From Streptosporangium sandarakinum (GTDB lineage Bacteria > Actinomycetota > Actinomycetes > Streptosporangiales > Streptosporangiaceae), in contig NZ_JACCCO010000001.1 in assembly GCF_013409935.1 (NCBI RefSeq), positions 1,116,001 through 1,180,000 of the forward strand: a stretch of 64,000 nucleotides of DNA, written 5' to 3'. Below are positions 32,074 through 40,288 of this stretch, one piece after another. How positions within the stretch are numbered: position 1 is the stretch's first letter; each line of letters begins with the position of its first letter. Below the pieces are notes generated by a model. The model did not search any database and had not been told where the DNA came from. It worked only from the letters and a program-made list of their open reading frames with translations. A program made the position numbers and the translations under genes.

Positions 32074-33867
32074 GTGCGCGAGTACAGCGTCCCCGTGCTG
32101 GTGGATGTCCCCTCCTCCGCCAATCTGACCGACACGCCGTTCCGGCGCGCCGATCGGGAGCCGGGCACCGTGGTCATGCGCCGCAAGGTCGGCGAGGAGT
32201 GGGAGGACGTCACCGCCCGGGAGTTCCGCGACCAGGTCGCCGCCCTGGCCAAGGGCCTGATCGACGCCGGCATCGAGCCGGGCGACCGGGTCGCCCTGAT
32301 GTCGCGCACCCGCTACGAGTGGACCGTCGCCGACTACGCGATCTGGGCCGCCGGCGCGGTCGGCGTACCGATCTACGAGACCTCCTCCGCCGACCAGGTG
32401 AGGTGGATCGTCTCCGACAGCGGCGCCAGGGCCGCCTTCGTGGAGCTCGCCTCGCACGAGGAGACGGTCCGCGAGGTGATGGACGAGCTGCCGGGCCTCA
32501 AAGACGTCTGGCGCATCGACGACGGCGCCCTGGAGGAGCTGAGCGCGGCCGGCGCCGGGGTGTCCGACGAGACCCTGACCGAGCGCAGGACCTCCCGCGG
32601 CATCGCCGACCTGGCCACCATCGTCTACACCTCCGGCACCACCGGCCGGCCCAAGGGCTGCCGGCTGACCCATGACAACCTGCTGTTCACCGCGCGGAAC
32701 GTCGCGTCCGGCCCACTGGAGGCCCTGTTCACCAGGGATGACCGGGCGGCGCTGCTGTTCCTGCCCCTCGCGCACGTCTTCGCCCGCATGATCGAGATCG
32801 TGCTCGTCGAGACGGGCACGATCATCTGCCACACCCCCAACATGAAGAACGTCGCGCCCGACCTGCAGGGCGCCCGGCCGACGTTCCTGCTGGGCGTGCC
32901 CCGGGTGTTCGAGAAGGTCTACAACAGCGCCGAGCAGACGGCCGCCGCCGGCGGCAAGGGCAAGATCTTCCACGCCGCCGCCGCCGTCGCCATCGCCTGG
33001 AGCCGCGCCGAGTCCTCCGGCGGCGCCGGGCTCGGCCTGAAGATCAAGCGCGCCGTGTTCGACCGGCTGGTGTACAGCAAGCTCCGCGCGGCCACCGGCG
33101 GCAGGCTGTCGGCCGCGGTGTCGGGCGGCTCGGCGCTGGGCGAGCGGCTCGGCCACTTCTTCCGCGGCGTGGGCATCGAGGTCTTCGAGGGCTGGGGCCT
33201 GACCGAGACCTCCGCGCCGTCCGCGGTCAACATGCCCGGCGCCAACAAGATCGGCACCGTCGGCAAGCCGTTCCCGGGCGTCACGCTCGCCATCGCCGAC
33301 GACGGTGAGATCCTGATCAAGGGCCGCCACGTCTTCCACGGCTACTGGAAGGACGAGAAGGCCACCGCCGAGGTGATCGACGCCGACGGCTGGTTCCACA
33401 GCGGCGACGTCGGCGAGCTGGACAAGGACGGCTACCTCCGCATCACCGGCCGCAAGAAGGAGATCCTCGTCACCGCCGCCGGCAAGAACGTCGCGCCCGG
33501 CCCGCTGGAGGACTTCATCCGCGCCCACCCGCTGGTCAGCCAGGCGATGGTGGTCGGCGACGGCCGGCCGTTCGTCTCCGCGCTCATCACCCTCGACCCC
33601 GAGGCGCTGGAGCAGTGGAAGAAGACCAACGGCAGGGAGGGCGCCTCCCTGGCCGAGCTCAGCGCCGACCCGGCCGTCCTCGCCGAGGTGCAGAAGGCGG
33701 TGGACACCGCCAACCGCTCGGTGTCCAAGGCCGAGCAGATCAAGAAGTTCACGGTGCTCGACACCGACCTCACCGAGGAGACCGGGCACGTCACGCCCAG
33801 CCTCAAGATCAAGCGCAACATCGTGATGCGCGACTTCGCCGACCGGATCGACGCCCTGTACGGCTGA
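32074..33867 (+). CDS. Long-chain fatty acid-CoA ligase, FadD15-like
   Basis: 597 residues. Adenylation motifs: IVYTSGTTGRPKGCRLTHDN (P-loop), FEGWGLTETSAPSAVNMPG, HSGDVGELDKDGYLRITGRKKEILVTAAGKNVAPGPLED (hinge and A8) and the final catalytic Lys in TPSLKIKRNIVMRDF. It should activate long-chain fatty acids to acyl-AMP and then acyl-CoA. GTG 32074 (MREYSVPVLVD) is preceded by AGGAG five bases away, better than the upstream in-frame extension to 31969. In M. tuberculosis fadD15 (Rv2187) sits next to pimB (Rv2188c); the same pair is here, convergent across a hairpin. Confidence 0.93.
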   Translation: MREYSVPVLVDVPSSANLTDTPFRRADREPGTVVMRRKVGEEWEDVTAREFRDQVAALAKGLIDAGIEPGDRVALMSRTRYEWTVADYAIWAAGAVGVPIYETSSADQVRWIVSDSGARAAFVELASHEETVREVMDELPGLKDVWRIDDGALEELSAAGAGVSDETLTERRTSRGIADLATIVYTSGTTGRPKGCRLTHDNLLFTARNVASGPLEALFTRDDRAALLFLPLAHVFARMIEIVLVETGTIICHTPNMKNVAPDLQGARPTFLLGVPRVFEKVYNSAEQTAAAGGKGKIFHAAAAVAIAWSRAESSGGAGLGLKIKRAVFDRLVYSKLRAATGGRLSAAVSGGSALGERLGHFFRGVGIEVFEGWGLTETSAPSAVNMPGANKIGTVGKPFPGVTLAIADDGEILIKGRHVFHGYWKDEKATAEVIDADGWFHSGDVGELDKDGYLRITGRKKEILVTAAGKNVAPGPLEDFIRAHPLVSQAMVVGDGRPFVSALITLDPEALEQWKKTNGREGASLAELSADPAVLAEVQKAVDTANRSVSKAEQIKKFTVLDTDLTEETGHVTPSLKIKRNIVMRDFADRIDALYG

Positions 33868-33915
33868 CACCGTACGGCCGGCGGGGTCCCGCCCCGCCCC
33901 GTCCCGCCGCACGAC

Positions 33916-33946
33916 CGGCGCCCGGCCCGCCTCGGGCCGGGCGCCG
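33916..33946. terminator. Bidirectional hairpin between fadD15-like and pimB-like genes
   Basis: CGGCGCCCGGCCC (33916-33928) and GGGCCGGGCGCCG (33934-33946) are perfectly complementary with loop GCCTC. It lies between two convergent stops and probably ends both transcripts. Confidence 0.8.
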
Positions 33947-33964
33947 CCGTACATCGAGCCCGGC

Positions 33965-35095
33965 TCACGTCCCGGCGGGCGCCGGGTCCCGCAGCAGCTC
34001 GGCGAAGCGGGCGGACACCAGGTCCCAGCCCCACTCGCGGGTGACCCAGTCGCGCCCCCGCTCGCCCATCTTCCGCGCCCGCTCCGGGTCCTCCAGCAGC
34101 CCGGTCACGGCCCGCGCCACCTCCCGCGGGCGGGTGCCGTCCACCACCACGCCGGTCTCCCCCGGCAGGACCGCATCCGGGGCCCCGCCGGAGGAGCCCG
34201 CCACCACGGGCAGGCCGCTGGCCGAAGCCTCCAGGTAGACGATGCCGAGCCCCTCGAAGTCGATGCCGCCCAGCCGGGTGCGGCACGGCATGGCGAACAC
34301 GTCCCCGGCGTCGAGGTGGGCCGGCAGCGCCGCCCACGGCACCGGCCCGGTGATTCGCACCGCGTCGCCCAGCGGCCGGGCCAGCCGTTCCAGGGTGCGG
34401 TGGTAGGGGCCGCCGCCGACGATCAGCAGCACGGCCTCCGGCACGGCCCGCAGCACGAGCGGCCAGGCCCGCAGCAGGACGTCCTGGCCCTTGCGCGGCA
34501 CCAGCCTGGACAGGCAGACCACGACCGGCCGCTCCCCGAGGTCCAGCGCCGCGCGCACCTCGCGCCCGCCCGCGCCGGGCCGGAACGCCCCGGTGTCCAC
34601 ACCGGGCGCGAGCCGGGCCAGCCTGCCCGCGGGGATCACCCGCTCCAGCCGCCGCCGGGTGTACTCCCCCAGGTAGGTGACCACGTCGGCGTGCTCGCCG
34701 ATCCTCGCCAGCAGCCCGCGGGCGCCGGGGACGCCGGCCCAGGCCGCCTCGTGCCCGTGGGTGACCATGACGATCCGGCGGGCCCCGGCGGCGCGCATCG
34801 CGGGCGCGAGCAGCCCGAGCGGGGCCGCCGCCCCGAACACCACCGTGTCGCAGCCGTACGCGGCCATGACCTCGGCGGCCCGGCGGGCGACCCCGCGGGT
34901 GGGCAGCATCAGCGAGGTGGGGTGCCGCACGACCGGGTACGGCCGGCGGGCGTCGAAGTCCTCGCAGCCGGACCAGCGCGGGGCGTAGACGACCACCGAC
35001 CCCGGCGGGCGGCCGGCGGCCAGGCCGTGCACGAACGCCTGGATGCCCCCGGGCCGGGGCGGGAAGTCGTTGGTGAGGAACAGCGCGCGGCTCAC
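33965..35095 (-). CDS. pimB: GT4 glycosyltransferase, probable phosphatidylinositol mannoside mannosyltransferase
   Basis: 376 residues, GT-B fold. N-terminal RALFLTNDFPPRPGGIQAFVHGLA is the typical PimB' start; VTHGHEAAWAGVPGARGLL, PGVDTGAFRPG, LSRLVPRKGQDVLLRAWP (phosphate-binding Arg/Lys), FAMPCRTRLGGIDFEGLGIVYLEASASGLPVVAG (the E-x7-E donor motif) follow. PimB' adds the second mannose from GDP-Man to PIM1 at the cytoplasmic membrane. The assignment rests on the N-terminus and on the fadD15/pimB neighbourhood known in M. tuberculosis (Rv2187/Rv2188c). GTG 35095 overlaps the stop of the M48 protease gene (GTGA), so the two are coupled. Confidence 0.88.
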   Translation of the reverse strand: MSRALFLTNDFPPRPGGIQAFVHGLAAGRPPGSVVVYAPRWSGCEDFDARRPYPVVRHPTSLMLPTRGVARRAAEVMAAYGCDTVVFGAAAPLGLLAPAMRAAGARRIVMVTHGHEAAWAGVPGARGLLARIGEHADVVTYLGEYTRRRLERVIPAGRLARLAPGVDTGAFRPGAGGREVRAALDLGERPVVVCLSRLVPRKGQDVLLRAWPLVLRAVPEAVLLIVGGGPYHRTLERLARPLGDAVRITGPVPWAALPAHLDAGDVFAMPCRTRLGGIDFEGLGIVYLEASASGLPVVAGSSGGAPDAVLPGETGVVVDGTRPREVARAVTGLLEDPERARKMGERGRDWVTREWGWDLVSARFAELLRDPAPAGT

Positions 35096-36411
35096 GGCTC
35101 CGGAACGCCGTTCAGCAGGGCCCATGAGCGCGCCATGGCGATCCGCTGCGGCGCCGTCGGGTGAGAACCATAGAGAACATATTCCAGGAAGTCCGGCGAG
35201 AGATCGGAGATGTTGGTGACCGACAGGCGCCGCTGCATCGCGACGAACGTCTCCGGGTCCCGGGTCAGCTCCAGCGCGTGCGCGTCGGCGCGGGCCTCGA
35301 TCTGCCTGCTGACCAGGTTCTGCGCCGGCCCGGACAGCACCGTGGCCAGGCTCATCAGCCCCATGATCAGCCCCACCGCCCGCGGGTCGGCCGCCGAGGC
35401 GACGCCGGCGCGCCGCCGCACGGGGCCCGCGGCGAGCACCAGGTACAGCAGGCAGGCGCCGAAGGCGGCGCCCAGTCCCCCGACGAGCGTGCCGTACAGC
35501 ACGTCGCCCGCCTTGGCGTGGCCCAGCTCGTGCGCCACCACCAGCTCGACCTCCCTGGCGGGCGCCCGGAGCAGGGTGTCGTAGACCACGATCCTGCGGG
35601 TCGCGCCGAACCCGGAGACGTAGGCGTTGAGCGCGGTGGTGCGCCGGGAGGCGTCGGCGACCAGGACGTCCTCGACGGGCACGCCGTCGCGGGCGGCCAT
35701 GGCCAGCAGGTCGTCGCGCAGCGGCCCGGCGGCCATCGGCGTGAAGTCGTTGAAGAGCGGCTCGATGACCACCGGGTAGGCGAAGGACGCGGCCACGGTC
35801 AGCGTGAACGCGCCGATCGCGGCGGGTATCCACCAGCGCCGGAAGCGCCGGGCCAAAGCCACCACCGCGAGCACCATGACCGCGAGCAGCGCGGTCCGGA
35901 CGCCGATGTCCTTGAGCCGGTCCGCGGTCCACGACGGCCACGTCTGGGTGGACAGGCCGTAGGCGCGCAGCTGCGTCTCCGACCACATGCCCAGCGGCCA
36001 GCGCAGGGCCTCGACCGCCGCCGACAGCCCGACGACGCCGAGCAGCGCCCGCGCCCACCAGGGTCCGCGCAGCCGGCCGAGCAGCCGGGCGCCCAGCGGA
36101 GTGGCCACCAGCACCCCGGCGACCAGGAGGGTCAGCCCGAGCGACAGGTAGGCGGGCGCGGTGAGCGCGGCGTCGAACGCCTCGGAGCGGGCGATCTGCC
36201 CGGCGGTGAAGTCGCGCGCCGGGTCCGGCGCGACGGCCGGGGCGGCGGACGGCAGGGCCCACCAGGGGGTGGTGAGCGCCACGACCGCGACCGTGGCCGC
36301 GCCCAGGACGGCCAGCGCCCATCCGGCGGCCCGCACCCCCGCGGGTGCCGCTGCCGCTTCCGCCGCTTCCGCCGCTTCCGGCGTGTCCGGGCCCGTCGCG
36401 GGGTCCGTCAT
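35092..36411 (-). CDS. M48 family zinc metalloprotease (Ste24/CAAX protease-like)
   Basis: 439 residues, several membrane helices (about 28-48, 88-110, 120-140, 170-190, 198-218, 318-340, 355-375). The zinc motif is VAHELGHAKAGD, with the third ligand Glu in SRQIEARADAHALELT. The length and the LRAYGLSTQTWPSWTADRLKD segment match bacterial Ste24-type proteases, membrane-embedded enzymes acting in protein quality control. The N-terminal AAEAAEAAAAPAG comes from a (CCGCTT)-like triplet repeat in the DNA. ATG 36411 has GGAGGG five bases upstream. It overlaps the pimB-like start (GTGA) and lies 49 bases from the stop of the upstream gluzincin gene. Confidence 0.9.
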   Translation of the reverse strand: MTDPATGPDTPEAAEAAEAAAAPAGVRAAGWALAVLGAATVAVVALTTPWWALPSAAPAVAPDPARDFTAGQIARSEAFDAALTAPAYLSLGLTLLVAGVLVATPLGARLLGRLRGPWWARALLGVVGLSAAVEALRWPLGMWSETQLRAYGLSTQTWPSWTADRLKDIGVRTALLAVMVLAVVALARRFRRWWIPAAIGAFTLTVAASFAYPVVIEPLFNDFTPMAAGPLRDDLLAMAARDGVPVEDVLVADASRRTTALNAYVSGFGATRRIVVYDTLLRAPAREVELVVAHELGHAKAGDVLYGTLVGGLGAAFGACLLYLVLAAGPVRRRAGVASAADPRAVGLIMGLMSLATVLSGPAQNLVSRQIEARADAHALELTRDPETFVAMQRRLSVTNISDLSPDFLEYVLYGSHPTAPQRIAMARSWALLNGVPEP

Positions 36412-36460
36412 CGGGTCCCTCCGAGTCGCGGGGACCCCGCCCTCGGGCGTGGAGAGGACG

Positions 36461-37267
36461 TCAACCCAGCTCCCTTCTCAGGTGGTCGCGCCAGCCGGCG
36501 GTGAACTCCGCCGGGGACATGCCCGGCACGCCGCCGACATCGCTACCGTAGAGCCTCACCAGGGCCCGCTCGCCGTACCGCTGCGCGACATAGCGGCAGG
36601 CGAGCCACGCCTCCTCGTACGCCTGCGCCCGCCGCGGGGCGCCCGCCGCGAAGTCGGCGGGGCCGGGGAGCCGCGCGGGCAGCCGGCCCTCGCGCACCTC
36701 CGCGGCCAGTTCGGCGGCGGCCGTCGCGGTCGCGATCCCGGCGTCACGATAGCCGACGTAGTCGGCGAACCCCTCCGACAGCCAGACCGGCACCCGGCCG
36801 CCGCGGGTGGCGCCGGTGGCCACGTGGGTGAGCTCGTGGGCGAGCACCACGTCGCGGCCGGGGCCGCTCAGCCTGGCGTATCCCGACGGCAGGACGATCA
36901 CCCGGCCCGCGTCGGCCAGCGCGGCCAGGCCGGCGACGGCGGCGGGCGCGGCGCCGGCCAGCGCCGCCGCCTCGGCGTCGTCGGCGGGGAACAGGACCAC
37001 CGCCCGGACCGGCCCCCAGACCTCGAGGACCGTACGGCGGGCGCGGTCGGCCCTGGCCGCCAGGTCGGCGAGGCGGGACGGCGGGACACGGTGGCCGATC
37101 ACGACGGAGTGCTCGCCGCGGACGGTGACGGAGTCGCCGGGCCACGGGTCGCGCGGCGCGGGAGACGGGCTCGCGCCGGTGACCAGGGCGGCGCCCGCCA
37201 TCGTCAGGATCCCGGCGAGCACGGCACGACGCTCCGCCGGGACGCGCTGCTCTGTCGGGACGCGCAC
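36461..37267 (-). CDS. Secreted gluzincin peptidase (peptidase MA-like)
   Basis: 268 residues from GTG 37267. A basic start (RVPTEQRVPAERR) and hydrophobic segment (AVLAGILTMAGAALVTG) form an export signal. Residues about 130-165 hold LAHELTHVATGATRGGRVPVWLSEGFADYVGY: HExxH plus a downstream Glu is the gluzincin zinc site. The substrate is unknown. The frame is open upstream to 37450, but the added part is Arg/Pro-rich. TACCAT lies seven bases before GTG 37267 (37275-37280 on the complement), indicating a leaderless promoter. The M48 and pimB-like genes follow on the same strand with short gaps. Confidence 0.82.
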   Translation of the reverse strand: MRVPTEQRVPAERRAVLAGILTMAGAALVTGASPSPAPRDPWPGDSVTVRGEHSVVIGHRVPPSRLADLAARADRARRTVLEVWGPVRAVVLFPADDAEAAALAGAAPAAVAGLAALADAGRVIVLPSGYARLSGPGRDVVLAHELTHVATGATRGGRVPVWLSEGFADYVGYRDAGIATATAAAELAAEVREGRLPARLPGPADFAAGAPRRAQAYEEAWLACRYVAQRYGERALVRLYGSDVGGVPGMSPAEFTAGWRDHLRRELG

Positions 37268-37400
37268 ACGCCCGATGGTAGCGACGGGCCCCGGACGCCG
37301 ACCGGCGGCGTCCCGGTGGCGCGGCGGGTGCGCCGCGGGGTCCGGCGGCGTCGCGGCACGTCCCGGCGCGTCCCGGGCCGGACCGGCCCTAGACACGCGG

Positions 37401-37437
37401 CGGCCCCGCCCGTCCCTTCGCGGGACGGGCGGGGCCG
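37401..37437. terminator. 16-bp perfect hairpin
   Basis: CGGCCCCGCCCGTCCC (37401-37416) pairs with 37422-37437 around loop TTCGC. It lies 42 bases beyond the stop of the riboswitch-controlled NlpC/P60 gene on its strand and upstream of the gluzincin gene, so it should terminate the hydrolase transcript. Confidence 0.8.
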
Positions 37438-37478
37438 TCTTCCCGGTCACCTCCCTGGCGGGCGGCGGCCGGGATCCG

Positions 37479-38117
37479 TCAGGCTCCGGGCCGGACCGCC
37501 CCGGAGAAGGAGGACCGGTAGTACCCCTTCAGGAGGACGACCCTGACGGTCTTGCCGCTGCTCGGCGAGTGGACCATCCTGCCCTTGCCGACGTACATGC
37601 CCACGTGGCCCTTGCCGTAGAAGAACAGCAGGTCACCGGGGCGCAGGCTGCTCCACGAGACCTTCTTCCGCACGGATCGGTACTGGCTGGTCGTGACCCT
37701 GGGGAGGGAGACGCCGGCCTTGCGCCACGCGTACCGGACGAGACCGGAGCAGTCGAACGCGCCGGGACCGGAGGCTCCCCACCGGTATGGATCGCCGATC
37801 TGCTTCTTGGCCGTCGAGACGGCCCTCGCGGCCTTCACCTTCTGCAGCGCGGTCCTGCTCAGCGTGGTCTTCTTCTTCGCCTTCGCCGTCTTCTTGGCGC
37901 TGACGTGCGCCGCGGAGGCGGCGGAGGCGGCGACCGGGCTCTCAATCCGAGAGGCGGTGCTTCTGACCTGGAGAACGGAGCCGGTTTCCGTGTCGGCCAG
38001 CGCGGCCGTGGAGCTCATCGTGACCGCTCCGGCGGAGGCGGTCACGGTGAGGGCGAAACCACTGGCACAAACGCGAAAAAAGCGCGACGAACGGGGGTTA
38101 AGCAGGGTGGTAGACAG
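37479..38117 (-). CDS. NlpC/P60 cell-wall hydrolase under c-di-AMP riboswitch, probable CTG start
   Basis: 212 residues if it starts at CTG 38117. That start gives a full signal peptide (LSTTLLNPRSSRFFRVCASGFALTVTASAGAVTMSSTAALA-D in outline) and has AAGGAG five bases upstream. The first conventional in-frame start is GTG 38045, which would cut through the hydrophobic core. After a Lys/Ala-rich linker (AKKTAKAKKKTTLSRTALQKVKAA) the C-terminal NlpC/P60 domain has its catalytic Cys in GAFDCSGLVRYAWRKAG, His in GHVGMYVGKGRMVHS and the usual RPGDLLFF. It would cut D-Glu-diaminopimelate peptide bonds in peptidoglycan. The riboswitch ends 27 bases upstream, and CRP-like sites lie further upstream, a combination known for rpf and NlpC genes. 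Confidence 0.9.
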   Translation of the reverse strand: MSTTLLNPRSSRFFRVCASGFALTVTASAGAVTMSSTAALADTETGSVLQVRSTASRIESPVAASAASAAHVSAKKTAKAKKKTTLSRTALQKVKAARAVSTAKKQIGDPYRWGASGPGAFDCSGLVRYAWRKAGVSLPRVTTSQYRSVRKKVSWSSLRPGDLLFFYGKGHVGMYVGKGRMVHSPSSGKTVRVVLLKGYYRSSFSGAVRPGA

Positions 38118-38143
38118 GATTTCTCCTTGGGACTTCCGCTGAC

Positions 38144-38280
38144 GCCTACCGGGTTAGCTGACGGGTTCGGGCAGGGAAGAAGCCCTACGGCGCGTCGGAC
38201 GCGCCGATTCACCCCTGGCCGTGTCTCACGGCCGGTGGGTCCCCGGCTCCGTGCCTCCTGGCTGCACGGACTCGGCAGGC
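38144..38280 (-). promoter_or_regulatory. c-di-AMP riboswitch (ydaO/yuaA class)
   Basis: On the minus strand the conserved ydaO words occur in order: GCCGAGTCCG near the 5' end, GCCGGGGACCC, AGGGGTGAATCGG, CGTAGGGCTTC, then CCCGAACCCGTCAGCTAACC and GGTAGGC. GCCTGCC (38274-38280 complement) pairs with GGTAGGC (38144-38150 complement) to close P1. The class binds two c-di-AMP molecules and usually switches expression off; in actinobacteria it precedes cell-wall hydrolase and resuscitation-factor genes, as here. Confidence 0.93.
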
Positions 38281-38750
38281 CGCCGCAGGTGGGAGCGTCT
38301 CTCGCCGGGCGCGGCGGCCGGATGGATCTTTCGTGGGCTCCGGCATGACGGGCCGGACCCGGCGCGGCGGCATGGCTTGCTCGCCGCGACGCCAGAAGTT
38401 ACCCCCGCTTCTCACGATTCGGCAAAGGAATCGCAAAAGATACATAGATCGACAACGCTTCCGGTGATCGCCGAGTCGCTGTTCAGGGACCGATTTCACC
38501 GGGCGAATATGACGCTCGTCACATTTCTGTGATCAAACCGAGAAATCATGATTTTTGTGGCACAGATCACATAATGGTTAAGATCATTGGCGGAACGCCC
38601 GGCCGCCCGGGGACGGGCACGTACGGGTTCTCGCGCTCCATGTCGCCGTCGCGGCGCTCCGGGCAGGGGCGATGAACTCCGTTCCCAGGTCGCCGGATCA
38701 GGCGACGCGGCCGATCACGCCGCTGCCTCCTCGCGCTCGGCTCCTGGCAA
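38281..38750. other. Long intergenic promoter region
   Basis: About 470 bases with no supported gene between the hydrolase leader and the serine-hydrolase module. 38400-38600 is markedly AT-rich for this genome and holds the CRP-like sites. 38600-38750 is ordinary GC-rich DNA before repeat copy A begins. Confidence 0.5.
38508..38571. promoter_or_regulatory. Two CRP/GlxR-like sites upstream of the riboswitch
   Basis: TGTGG-N6-TCACA (38556-38571) and TATGA-N6-TCACA (38508-38523) each differ at one position from the TGTGA-N6-TCACA consensus of actinobacterial CRP/GlxR. They are centred 48 bases apart in an AT-rich stretch. The likely target is the riboswitch-controlled hydrolase; a CRP-riboswitch combination is known for rpfA in Streptomyces. 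No unambiguous -35/-10 pair was identified. Confidence 0.5.
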
Positions 38751-38853
38751 GGGACTCCGTGTATCGCGGACGTATGGAAAACCGCATACGCCGCCGCAAC
38801 GGTCCCGCGTCTTCAGTGAAGGCGTGAACCATCACGCATCACTGTCAGCACCG
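38751..38853. repeat. Duplicated promoter/leader element, copy A
   Basis: Aligns over about 103 bases with 40185-40288, with the first 25 bases identical and one indel. It includes an inverted repeat CGTATG/CATACG (38771-38776, 38785-38790) and ends inside a short ORF whose residues match the VanZ-like N-terminus encoded by copy B. It lies immediately upstream of the serine hydrolase. Confidence 0.85.
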
Positions 38854-38880
38854 GCTTCATCGGCCGGGAAAGGACCATGA
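38824..38880 (+). CDS. 18-residue upstream ORF, vestige of the VanZ-like N-terminus
   Basis: GTG 38824 opens MNHHASLSAPASSAGKGP, stopping at 38878-38880 across the first ATG of the serine hydrolase. The segment MN--ASLSAP matches the start of the VanZ-like protein (MNRSASLSAP). It is therefore a relic of duplicated coding sequence that may now couple translation into the hydrolase. Its own ribosome site (GAAGG) is too close to the GTG to be convincing. Confidence 0.5.
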   Translation: MNHHASLSAPASSAGKGP

Positions 38881-38882
38881 TC

Positions 38883-40124
38883 ATGGGTTCGGATTCGTTA
38901 CCTGGCATCGACCGGCGGCGGCTGGTCAAATGGGGCGGGCTGGCGGCCGCCGGCGTCGTCGCGGCCGGCACGCCGCCGGTGAGCGCCGGGACCGGCCACA
39001 CCGAATCGTCCGGACACGGCCGGATCCCGCCGGACACCCTGCCCGGCGGGGCCTATGACCGGTACGTGGCGCGGCTGGCCGCCGAGGGCAGGTTCTCCGG
39101 TGTGGTGCTGCTGTCACACCAGGGCCGGACGGTGCTGTCCCGCGGCTACGGCATGGCGGACGAGGAGAGAGGGATCCGCAACCACGAGGGCACCGCGTTC
39201 AGCCTCAGTTCGGCCGGCAAACCGTTCCACGCGGTGGCCGTTCTGCAGCTGGCGCAGCGGGGCAGGTTGCAGCTGACCGACACGGTGGGCGAACACCTGA
39301 CGGGCTTCGCCCCGGAGATCGCCGACCGGGTGACCATCCACCACCTGCTGTCCGGCACCTCGGGGCTGGACATGCCGGACGAGGACGTGCAACGCGTCTT
39401 CCAGAGCCGGGACGAGGTGCACGACCACTACGTGCGGCGCGCCCGGCAGGCGAGACCGGTGGGCGCCCCGGGCACTCCCACCACCGCTCACGCGGAGGCC
39501 GAGGTCACCATTCCCGCGCTGATCGTGGAGGCCGTGACCGGCATGACGTACTGGGACTACGTCCAGGAGAACATCTTCAAGCGCTGCGGCATGGCCGGCT
39601 CGGCGTTCCACACCAGGCCGCGGTGGCTCACCGGCGAGCACATCGCGCACCCCTACATGAAGCTGGCCGACGGCAGCGTGGTGGACGCCCTCCGCAACCT
39701 GGACAGGGGCAGCCCGTACCCGCACGTACCGGGCAAGAACCCGGGCCGCGGCTTCATCGACGCCCCCGGGGACGGCGGCTTCGCCACCGCGCCGGATCTG
39801 GTCCGGTTCGCACACGCGCTGCGCGACGGCACGGTGCTGGACCGGCCCTGGGCCGACGTGCTCACCGCGGCCAAGATCCCCCACGGACCGGCGTCGTTCG
39901 GCGCGTACGGGATCCCGATCGACATCGTCAACGGCCAGTGGATGTTCCAGCGTGCCGGTGGCAACCCCGGCGTCGGCGCCAACTGGAGCATCTACCCCGA
40001 CACCGGCTGGGTCGGCGTCATCCTCTCCAACCGCGACTCAGACGGCGTGTCGCTGCAGGACATGATCGGGCGGGAGACGCAGGCCGTCACCGGGGCTTCG
40101 CCCGGCGGCGGGGGTGGTGGCTGA
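38883..40124 (+). CDS. Secreted serine hydrolase, class C beta-lactamase fold, altered motifs
   Basis: 413 residues from ATG 38883, with AAGGA eight bases upstream; ATG 38877 adds two residues. The N-terminus IDRRRLVKWGGLAAAGVVAAG looks like a twin-arginine signal. The penicillin-binding/beta-lactamase fold is clear: FSGVVLLSHQGRTVLSRGYGMADEE, SLSSAGKPFHAVAVLQLAQ with SxxK (Ser110-Lys113), IHHLLSGTSGLDMP. The usual YxN base motif is replaced by TAHAEAEV, and the HxG motif before PG appears as RAGGNPG, so catalysis may be altered. A Gly-rich end closes the protein. It is expressed from repeat copy A, followed by the VanZ-like gene and a two-component system, suggesting an envelope role. Confidence 0.85.
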   Translation: MGSDSLPGIDRRRLVKWGGLAAAGVVAAGTPPVSAGTGHTESSGHGRIPPDTLPGGAYDRYVARLAAEGRFSGVVLLSHQGRTVLSRGYGMADEERGIRNHEGTAFSLSSAGKPFHAVAVLQLAQRGRLQLTDTVGEHLTGFAPEIADRVTIHHLLSGTSGLDMPDEDVQRVFQSRDEVHDHYVRRARQARPVGAPGTPTTAHAEAEVTIPALIVEAVTGMTYWDYVQENIFKRCGMAGSAFHTRPRWLTGEHIAHPYMKLADGSVVDALRNLDRGSPYPHVPGKNPGRGFIDAPGDGGFATAPDLVRFAHALRDGTVLDRPWADVLTAAKIPHGPASFGAYGIPIDIVNGQWMFQRAGGNPGVGANWSIYPDTGWVGVILSNRDSDGVSLQDMIGRETQAVTGASPGGGGGG

Positions 40125-40184
40125 AACGTTCCGGCGGCTGAGTCGGCTGCGGGCCCGGGGCGGAGGCGCCGGGCGGCGACGCCG

Positions 40185-40288
40185 GGGACTCCGTGTATCG
40201 CGGACGTATCCGAAATCGCATACGCCACCGCAACGGCCCTCCGTCTCCAATGGGAGGCATGAACCGAAGTGCATCCCTGTCAGCACCG
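40185..40288. repeat. Duplicated promoter/leader element, copy B
   Basis: Counterpart of 38751-38853. Here the inverted repeat reads CGTATC/CATACG (40205-40210, 40219-40224). The element runs into the first ten codons of the VanZ-like gene, so the repeated unit contains promoter, leader and N-terminal codons. This is probably the parental copy, as its ORF is intact. Confidence 0.85.
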
